DNA from: Desulfobacterales bacterium
GTDB lineage: Bacteria; Desulfobacterota; DSM-4660; Desulfatiglandales; Desulfatiglandaceae
Direction of reading: 5' to 3'
Assembly: GCA_027061865.1 (NCBI GenBank)
Contig: JAMOVZ010000338.1
Location: 1-7,615, forward strand
Length of the DNA: 7,615 nt
Shown here: in pieces, positions 1-4,626 of the stretch
Numbering within the stretch: position 1 is the first letter of the stretch
Layout: every line of letters starts with the position of its first letter
Notes under the pieces: generated by a model
Databases searched by the model: none
Seen by the model: only the letters and a program-made list of their open reading frames with translations
What the model was told of the DNA's origin: nothing
Program-made: the position numbers and the translations under genes

Positions 1-352
1 CATGTTCAGGTTTGCGGTTTCATAGGGCCGTGCTGAAATAACTTTAGAGCAATTGCCACAGCGCCCTGTAGCAGGCCCTTCAAGATTCAAGGCCATCCTA
101 GAGCAGTACAAAATTACTTCTAATGCCCCTCTTCTTTAATTTGGAATTCCTTGAATAGTGCCAGAGGGTTGTCCGGCCTTGCATTGAACAGGTTAAAGGC
201 CTACGGTTGGGGTCCACGCCCGCAGTGAGCAGGCTATTTATTCCATGACCCAAGGGGGCCGCGATAAAAAATCACAGACGAGAAAAGATCTGGTGAGCTC
301 ATCCTTCCTGACTAACATAAACCACCCCCCACTCAACAAAAATCAGGGGCTG
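1..352. other. Non-coding region downstream of the mscS-family gene
   Basis: I see no convincing gene on either strand here: all frames are broken by stops within short distances and none has a ribosome binding site with a family-like product. The region holds three GGCC-cored inverted repeats: 24-34 with 70-79, 74-80 with 89-94, and 175-180 with 196-201. It also holds a hairpin plus T-run that probably ends the mscS-family transcript (266-295). I found no tRNA-like cloverleaf. A gene to the left could begin just beyond the window edge, since an ATG on the minus strand lies at 1-3, but no clear Shine-Dalgarno precedes it. Confidence 0.6.
266..295 (-). terminator. Candidate Rho-independent terminator of the mscS-family gene
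   Basis: On the minus strand an arm CACCAGA (295-289) can pair with TCTGTG (278-273), giving six pairs with one bulged base and a ten-base loop. A single A and then six consecutive T residues (271-266) follow directly. It lies about 60 bases past the TAA stop of the channel gene. The stem is short and not GC-rich, so the T-run is the stronger part of the evidence. Confidence 0.5.
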
Positions 353-1492
353 TTAAGGAGAGTTTTTGGGAGGAATGAAGATTTCTGCCGTCTCTGAGGA
401 GGGGAGGGACTCTATATAGATCGACTGGCTGGGAAAGGCAAAGGAAGTCCCTGCCCCCTCTACTATTTCTTTGATCTTATAGGCGAGCCGTTCCTTTATT
501 TCAAGCCATTTCCCCCATACCGTGCTTTTGGTGAAGCAATAAACCATTATGTCGATAGAAGAATCGCTGAAGCGGTCGATCCGGACAAAAGTGGGAACTT
601 CTGGCGGTTTGGAAAATTCATCTGAAGCGAGTATGTACTCTTCTATTTGGTCTCTAATCTTTCGCAGCTGTTCTATGGTGGTTCGGTATTCAACTCCAAT
701 GAGCCAATAGATCCTGCGGTGGGTCATGGCGCTAAAGTTGGTAAGGGAATTGTCAGAAAGCTGAGAGTTGGGCACAAACACAGGGGCCTTGTCAAACCGC
801 CGGATAAGGGTCGATCGGAATCCTATGCTCTCTACTATGCCTTCCACCACTCCGTCTACTCTGATCCAGTCACCTTTGGTAAAACGTTTTTCCGCTATAA
901 CCAGTATCCCTGATATCAAATTCTTGAAAAGGTCCTGGGCCCCAAGGGCAACGGCAAGGCCGAATAGCCCAAGTCCTGCAATAATGGGGCCTACTTTAAT
1001 CCCCCATATTTCTAAGATGGTGGCGATGGCTAAGAATACGAATATGATTTTCACTGCCTTGATAATCCAGTCCACCATCGCGGTGGTAAGGATTTTTTCC
1101 AGCTGGTAGATAAGCACACTGAAGGGCTGAACCAGCTTGATCATGGTCCAAAAGATTACCAGGGCTATGAGGGAGCGCACTACCTTGTCGGCCAGTTCCG
1201 CCAGGACGCCACTCAGCGGCAGATAGCTGGTGGCAAAGAAAACGCCGATTATTACAGGAATAAATGAGATGGGTTTTCTTAAGACCTCCAGGGCTTCGTC
1301 GTCGAGCCTGGTCTTGGTCTTTGCGGTAAGGGAGGCGAGCCAATTTATTACAAATCTTGCAAAGAGGCGTCTTGCAATAAGAAAGACCAAAAAGATGAGG
1401 ATCGCCACAAGTATCCTGCCAAGATCGATCCCATAGACCCCTTTCTGCCAAACCTCCACTACGACTGCCCAAAATTCTTTGAATCCTTGCAT
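353..1492 (-). CDS. MscS-family mechanosensitive ion channel
   Basis: This 379-residue protein is a small-conductance mechanosensitive channel of the MscS superfamily. Such inner-membrane channels open under membrane tension and release solutes during hypo-osmotic shock. Hydrophobic segments lie at about residues 25-45, 74-92, 104-125 and 144-163. They are followed by the glycine/alanine-rich pore helix (about 166-198, containing GPIIAGLGLFGLAVALGAQD). The pore helix runs into the beta domain that starts near KGDWIRV (206-212), with the conserved VPNSQLS at 240-246, and then an alpha/beta C-terminal domain to about 360. About five membrane helices make it longer than the three-helix E. coli MscS (about 286 residues) and closer to the YnaI/YbdG-sized members. 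The ATG has AGGGAG eight bases upstream. It appears to be a single-gene unit with its own promoter and a long leader. The subfamily is not certain, so no symbol is given. Confidence 0.93.
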   Translation of the reverse strand: MQGFKEFWAVVVEVWQKGVYGIDLGRILVAILIFLVFLIARRLFARFVINWLASLTAKTKTRLDDEALEVLRKPISFIPVIIGVFFATSYLPLSGVLAELADKVVRSLIALVIFWTMIKLVQPFSVLIYQLEKILTTAMVDWIIKAVKIIFVFLAIATILEIWGIKVGPIIAGLGLFGLAVALGAQDLFKNLISGILVIAEKRFTKGDWIRVDGVVEGIVESIGFRSTLIRRFDKAPVFVPNSQLSDNSLTNFSAMTHRRIYWLIGVEYRTTIEQLRKIRDQIEEYILASDEFSKPPEVPTFVRIDRFSDSSIDIMVYCFTKSTVWGKWLEIKERLAYKIKEIVEGAGTSFAFPSQSIYIESLPSSETAEIFIPPKNSP

Positions 1493-1519
1493 ATGGGTAT
1501 CTCCCTAACGCATCTCAGC

Positions 1520-1609
1520 GGGGTCCGGACATAGCCGCCTGCCCGCTAAATCCCCCTCATCCCCTTTTCATGAAGATGGTTTGAAAGGGGGATAAACAAG
1601 ACGGACCCT
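1520..1609. repeat. Nested palindromic intergenic element in the mscS leader
   Basis: The inner hairpin pairs 1559-1569 with 1583-1593 (ATCCCCTTTTC with GAAAGGGGGAT) around a 13-base loop. It has ten Watson-Crick pairs plus one T-G pair when read on the plus strand. The outer arms are 1520-1527 and 1602-1609: seven perfect pairs (GGGTCCG/CGGACCC) plus one G-T. The left side also repeats the C-run as ATCCCCCTC-ATCCCC (1550-1564). C-run/G-run hairpins of this look are, as I recall, common dispersed intergenic repeats in Desulfobacterota and other phyla, so a repeat family member is the first guess. A structured RNA is the alternative. It lies between the mscS promoter and its ribosome binding site. 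Confidence 0.5.
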
Positions 1610-1662
1610 AAAACAGTATGGCGCTAAGCCAAGCCGTGGCATGCATGGGGAAAATTGAGGGT

Positions 1663-1691
1663 AAGATAAAAATAAGGCGCCCAGAAGTCAA
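1663..1691 (-). promoter_or_regulatory. Sigma70-type promoter for the mscS-family gene
   Basis: On the minus strand TTGACT (1691-1686) and TATCTT (1668-1663) are separated by exactly 17 bases, matching the sigma70 consensus at 5/6 and 4/6 positions. Transcription would start near 1656, giving a leader of about 165 bases that includes the nested palindrome at 1520-1609. It starts just past the stop codon of the upstream small gene, which suggests that the channel gene is transcribed separately from parA. Confidence 0.55.
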
Positions 1692-1715
1692 TGGAATGTA
1701 GGCAGCAATCACGCC

Positions 1716-2072
1716 CTAATCTTTTAGCCCCAAGAAAAGATTCTCTTCAGTTGTTACTTTTTTTGCAAATTCCTCTGTCTGTTTCTGCCTCTTCAATTGT
1801 ACACTTACAATTGTGTAGCCTTCTTCAAGAAGTTTTAGCACTTGGCGCTTTATTTCTGATTGGGCAGCAGGGATATCGGGGTAGTTGAGTTCCCGTTTGA
1901 TTTGGATTTTTTCTTCAACTCTTAGCCTTTCTTTTCCCAATTCCCCGTAAGTTTCAGGCTGCTCCATGGCGTAGGAAGCCTCCTGTGCTTTTTCTGGTTT
2001 CGATTCGGAGGAGAGAAAAAGCTGTGAAAGCCGTTCCAACTCTCCTTCCCTTCCTTTGTTTGGCATCTCCAA
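1716..2072 (-). CDS. Unrecognised 118-residue charged protein next to parA
   Basis: I do not recognise the family. The product has no signal peptide, membrane segment or cysteine, is rich in Glu, Lys, Gln and Leu, and looks mostly helical (about 10-20, 44-60, 68-84 and 92-105). A less ordered stretch at 20-44 precedes the longer helices. Residues 74-88 form a helix ending in EEGYTI, a pattern also seen at the end of the ParA next door. The gene follows parA after 68 bases on the same strand with no obvious promoter between, so it is probably co-transcribed with it. An AAGGAGGA lies five bases before the TTG at 2070-2072; an in-frame ATG two codons later (2064-2066) is the other possible start. 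By position it could be a partner or regulator of ParA, but nothing in the sequence proves this. Confidence 0.72.
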   Translation of the reverse strand: MEMPNKGREGELERLSQLFLSSESKPEKAQEASYAMEQPETYGELGKERLRVEEKIQIKRELNYPDIPAAQSEIKRQVLKLLEEGYTIVSVQLKRQKQTEEFAKKVTTEENLFLGLKD

Positions 2073-2076
2073 GCCG

Positions 2077-2084
2077 TCCTCCTT
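2077..2084 (-). promoter_or_regulatory. Ribosome binding site favouring a TTG start for orf118
   Basis: The minus strand reads AAGGAGGA here, a near-perfect Shine-Dalgarno. The distance from GGAGG is five bases to the TTG at 2070-2072 and eleven to the ATG at 2064-2066. TTG is a little close and ATG a little far, so the start is undecided within two codons; I prefer TTG slightly. Confidence 0.6.
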
Positions 2085-2099
2085 AGATAGTTATAGATA

Positions 2100-2130
2100 A
2101 AGAAGGGCCTATCAACATTTACCAGGGCCC
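2100..2130 (-). terminator. Weak hairpin with T-rich tail after parA
   Basis: On the minus strand GGGCC (2130-2126) can pair with GGCCC (2109-2105) across a 16-base loop, and TTCTTTATC follows. It begins 10 bases past the parA stop and ends just before the orf118 ribosome binding site. It could be a partial terminator that lowers orf118 expression relative to parA. The stem is only five pairs and the loop is long, so it may be chance. Confidence 0.3.
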
Positions 2131-2140
2131 AGAAAGGAGG

Positions 2141-3139
2141 TCAATCTTCTTCAGGGTCATTTTCAGAAAAAGAGATCCCATAGCCCTTAAATGCCAAGGC
2201 CTCCACCATTTCCTGGTAGACCGACTCCGATGGCTCAAGCTCATGTGGGGTCACATCTTCATCATCTTCAAGAGTCGGTGATGAAGGCTGGTCCACACTC
2301 TCCAGATATTCTTCCGTGGTGGAGAGGAGTGCGCGAGCTAGATCGCCCGCTCCGGTTTGAGACGGTTCCTTGACCAGGTAGCCGTTTAAGATTTCATTTG
2401 CCAGGTTCTCGTAATCTTTGAACCCGATAGACCGCTTGTCATAGTCGCCTATGGGTAATCCGTAATCCACCGTCTCCCTCAGCCTGATGTTGTACCGGAT
2501 TACTGTCTCAAACACGTTGTCTCCGAATTTTTCTTTAACCTTTTCCATCACCTGTCTTGAATAACGGGTCCTAAAGTCAAACATGGTGATAAGTGCCCGA
2601 GGCTCAACTTCGTGGCCCAGGCGGTCCTTCATCATGAGGATGATCTCCATGAGCTTTGAGACCCCCCTGAGGGAAAAGAGGCTGAGGTCAATAGGTATGA
2701 TCACTTGTTGAGCAGCGCGGATTGCATTGAAGCTGAGATGCCCTATGCTGGGAGGGCAGTCGATAATTATAAAATCATAAGGGGTCCTTATGGCGTCAAT
2801 AGCCATTTTAAGGCGGTGCTCCCTCCCTTCAGTTCCTGTTAATTCCTGCTCAACCGCGCTCAACATGGCGCTCGAGGGGGCCAGATCCATGTTCTCTTTT
2901 ATTGGTATAAGGATATCCTCGATAGTGAAGTAATTATACTCCCCCGCCTTTATCACGTCGTACATGGTCTTTTCCAATGTGGAAGGATCCACATTTAGCC
3001 CCATTGTGGCATGGGCTTGTGGGTCAAAATCGATCAACAAAACCTTTTTGTCCCTCATTGCAAGTGAGGATGAAAGGTTAATGGCGGTAGTCGTTTTTCC
3101 ACAACCCCCCTTTTGGTTGGCTACAGCAATAACTTTCAT
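2141..3139 (-). CDS. ParA-family ATPase with acidic C-terminal tail
   Basis: This is a 332-residue ParA/Soj-type P-loop ATPase. Such proteins dimerise on ATP, bind DNA non-specifically and position plasmids, chromosome origins or protein cargo along the nucleoid. The deviant Walker A (KGGCGKTT, 10-17) includes the signature lysine K10. The A' motif is DFDPQA (37-42) and the Walker B region is IIIDCPPS (124-131). The ParA core ends near residue 256. Residues 257-332 form an extra tail that is strongly acidic in the middle (EDDED, 291-295) and ends in a short helix plus FKGYGISFS. Typical ParA proteins are about 250-270 residues, so the tail is an addition. ATG follows an AGGGGG-type ribosome binding site at about four bases. 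No parB or parS was found nearby; the next gene encodes an unknown small protein. A role in chromosome segregation is possible, but positioning of another cargo fits equally well, so I give no symbol. Confidence 0.92.
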   Translation of the reverse strand: MKVIAVANQKGGCGKTTTAINLSSSLAMRDKKVLLIDFDPQAHATMGLNVDPSTLEKTMYDVIKAGEYNYFTIEDILIPIKENMDLAPSSAMLSAVEQELTGTEGREHRLKMAIDAIRTPYDFIIIDCPPSIGHLSFNAIRAAQQVIIPIDLSLFSLRGVSKLMEIILMMKDRLGHEVEPRALITMFDFRTRYSRQVMEKVKEKFGDNVFETVIRYNIRLRETVDYGLPIGDYDKRSIGFKDYENLANEILNGYLVKEPSQTGAGDLARALLSTTEEYLESVDQPSSPTLEDDEDVTPHELEPSESVYQEMVEALAFKGYGISFSENDPEED

Positions 3140-3227
3140 TTTCCCCCTCTCTCAATTTGTCTGGAAGGTTTCAGGTTGGATGGAAACCCCTCACGCGTCC
3201 CCTCGTTGGGGCGGAAAGATGCGGGTG

Positions 3228-3256
3228 AATCTACCAAACCGATGGAAAGAGTTCAA
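3228..3256 (-). promoter_or_regulatory. Candidate promoter for parA-orf118
   Basis: On the minus strand TTGAAC (3256-3251) and TAGATT (3233-3228) are 17 bases apart, each 4/6 to the sigma70 consensus. Transcription would begin near 3221, about 80 bases before the parA ATG. A second candidate just upstream pairs TTGAAA (3294-3289) with TATATT (3273-3268), but its spacing is only 15. The 186-base gap after lgt is long enough for parA to have its own promoter. Confidence 0.4.
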
Positions 3257-3325
3257 GAGAAAAATTCAATATATTGTGTTTTTTTTCGTTTCAATAACTA
3301 GGACTTGTAGTGAAGGGCCTGTGGC

Positions 3326-4087
3326 CTATTTATGCCTAAAGCTCTTTATCACTAGTATGACTCCAGAGGCCACCAATACCAACACGGCGGTCAATTGGGT
3401 GGGGGTCATGCCGGTTCCAGCGATAAGGCCCCTGTCATCACCCCTGAAGCGCTCCACAAAGAGCCTTGCAAAGCTATGGAGCACCAGGAACCAAAGAACC
3501 ACTTGGCCCGCATACTTCTTTTTCTTGTGAACCACCATGAGGGCGACGAAAATAACGGCTCCCAATGCAGAAGAGTAGAGTTGTGTAGGATGAAGGGGCA
3601 CATTTAAGGGGGCAAGGGACTCTGGGTGGGTAAAGACGACGGCAAACGGGTGATCCGCAGGTTTTCCGTAGCAGCAACCTGCCATAAAGCATCCTATCCT
3701 GCCTATGGCCTGCCCAAGAGCAGTGCCGGGTGCCCAGAGGTCTCCTGCCTCCCAGAAGGAGATTCCATGTCTCCTCGTGTACCAAAAAAGGGCCACAACC
3801 GCCCCCAACACTGCACCGTGAAATACCAGCCCTCCCCGCCATATCATAGGGATTTCCAAGGGATGATCCGAAAAGTATTCCCATTGCATGGCCACATAAA
3901 GAAGACGGGAGCCCACAAGCCCCGTTGCTGCCATAGCAAAGGCCATGTCCATGACTTGCTGGGACTGGATGCCCTGCTGCTTGCCTATCCAAACTGTTAC
4001 AGTCAGGGCGGCCACAAATCCCAAGGCTACAAGCAGGCCGTAGGTGTGGATGGTGATAGGTCCTATTGATATTAAGTTAGGAAACAA
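3326..4087 (-). CDS. lgt: Prolipoprotein diacylglyceryl transferase
   Basis: Lgt transfers diacylglyceryl from phosphatidylglycerol to the lipobox cysteine of prolipoproteins in the inner membrane, the first step of lipoprotein maturation. With the TTG start at 4085-4087 the protein is 253 residues and opens with FPNLISIGPITIHTYG, the usual Lgt N-terminus. Family motifs are the TYG tyrosine (about 16), WRGGLVFHG with its conserved histidine (about 82-91), the GRIG arginine signature (about 129-132), HPTQLY (about 166-171) and ERFRGDDRG with the essential C-terminal arginine (about 212-220). The signature reads GRIGCFMAGCCYG, not the enteric GRIGNFINGE; I recall this as a natural subfamily form. 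Several hydrophobic helices span the length. The frame stays open to 4162 inside lspA, but the shorter start has AAGGGG six bases upstream and fits family length. It follows lspA after 44 bases. Confidence 0.95.
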   Translation of the reverse strand: MFPNLISIGPITIHTYGLLVALGFVAALTVTVWIGKQQGIQSQQVMDMAFAMAATGLVGSRLLYVAMQWEYFSDHPLEIPMIWRGGLVFHGAVLGAVVALFWYTRRHGISFWEAGDLWAPGTALGQAIGRIGCFMAGCCYGKPADHPFAVVFTHPESLAPLNVPLHPTQLYSSALGAVIFVALMVVHKKKKYAGQVVLWFLVLHSFARLFVERFRGDDRGLIAGTGMTPTQLTAVLVLVASGVILVIKSFRHK

Positions 4088-4093
4088 GAACTT

Positions 4094-4099
4094 CCCCTT
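4094..4099 (-). promoter_or_regulatory. Ribosome binding site that sets the lgt TTG start
   Basis: The minus strand reads AAGGGG six bases before the TTG at 4085-4087. No ATG or GTG lies in frame between the upstream stop and the first conserved Lgt residues. The other open start, TTG at 4160-4162, lies inside lspA and would add 25 residues not typical of Lgt. The site therefore supports the 253-residue form. Confidence 0.7.
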
Positions 4100-4131
4100 A
4101 GCTTTCCAAATAAGTTTTCCAAGTAAGGATC

Positions 4132-4611
4132 CTACTTCTTTGCTCTGAACAATAAGCAGCAAGCCAAAGAGAGGGTCCCTATCGTTATGGCAGAATCTGC
4201 CACATTAAATGCCGGCCAGTGATAGGAGCCCACATAAAAATCCAAAAAATCAATGACCTCGCCAAGGCGGATTCTGTCGGCCAGATTGCCAATAGCTCCA
4301 CCAAGCATAACAGATAATGATAATGTGAAAAACCTTTGGTCTTCCCCTGCCCTTGCCAGCCACCACACCATTAGGGCTACTGCAAGCAACGTCGCCCCAA
4401 CCAACAGATAAGAGAGCAGCTCTCCTTGGCCTTGCCCCAAGAGCCCGAATGCAATGCCTCGGTTTCGCACATGGACCAAGTTGAAAAATCCAGGGATGAC
4501 TTCAACAACGCCGTAAGGCTGAATATTCTTTACAACGGCCATCTTAGTGGCCTGATCCAGCACAACTACACCCAGGGCGGGCCAGATGGCTAGATGATGG
4601 TGCCGCTTCAA
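4132..4611 (-). CDS. lspA: Lipoprotein signal peptidase (signal peptidase II)
   Basis: LspA is an inner-membrane aspartyl protease that removes the signal peptide from lipoproteins after Lgt has acted. From the TTG at 4609-4611 the product is 159 residues, the family norm. The N-terminal helix carries the conserved LDQATK (about 18-23), followed by the VRNRGIAFG region (about 48-56). The two catalytic-aspartate motifs are GNLADR (D112) and FNVAD (D139). Four membrane helices can be seen, at about 7-20, 65-85, 95-110 and 142-155. The frame opens 13 codons earlier at a TTG (4650), but those residues (PGCPCCHGG) read through the end of ileS and do not look like LspA. The chosen start overlaps the ileS stop as TTGA, suggesting translational coupling. 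lgt follows, so the two lipoprotein enzymes sit in pathway-related order in one operon. Confidence 0.95.
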   Translation of the reverse strand: MKRHHHLAIWPALGVVVLDQATKMAVVKNIQPYGVVEVIPGFFNLVHVRNRGIAFGLLGQGQGELLSYLLVGATLLAVALMVWWLARAGEDQRFFTLSLSVMLGGAIGNLADRIRLGEVIDFLDFYVGSYHWPAFNVADSAITIGTLSLACCLLFRAKK

Positions 4612-4626
4612 GAGCTGCTGTCCTCC
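4608..4626 (-). promoter_or_regulatory. ileS-lspA TTGA overlap with upstream GGAGG
   Basis: The last codons of ileS contain GGAGG (4626-4622). Ten bases later the TTG of lspA (4611-4609) overlaps the TGA stop of ileS (4610-4608) in the four bases TTGA. This is the same arrangement as the common ATGA coupling overlap, with TTG as the start. It decides the lspA start against the longer open frame. Confidence 0.65.

Noticed and set aside
1..352. tRNA or CRISPR in the left-hand gap
   Set aside because: I found no cloverleaf with T-loop and anticodon arms, and no regularly spaced repeats.
1666..1717. Terminator of orf118 formed by AGGGCG at its stop and CGCCTT followed by ATTTTTAT
   Set aside because: The arms pair over six positions, but the loop is about 30 bases and the T-run coincides with the -10 region of the mscS promoter. 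It is too weak to call.
3315..3327. Hairpin GGCC-ACA-GGCC at the lgt stop codon
   Set aside because: It has only four pairs with a three-base loop and no T-run follows, so it is not supported as a terminator.
2964..3530. Plus-strand open frame of 188 codons opposite parA and the end of lgt
   Set aside because: It runs antisense across two clear genes and the gap between them, and its product resembles no family. It is best explained as the mirror of coding sequence.
3474..3992. Second minus-strand frame of 172 codons inside lgt
   Set aside because: It is an out-of-frame reading of lgt, low in plausible structure and rich in Cys/Gly/Pro, with no family resemblance. The same applies to 996-1472 inside the mscS-family gene.
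4088..4162. Longer lgt N-terminus starting at TTG 4162
   Set aside because: It overlaps lspA by 31 bases and adds a segment not seen in Lgt. The internal TTG at 4087 has a well-placed ribosome binding site.
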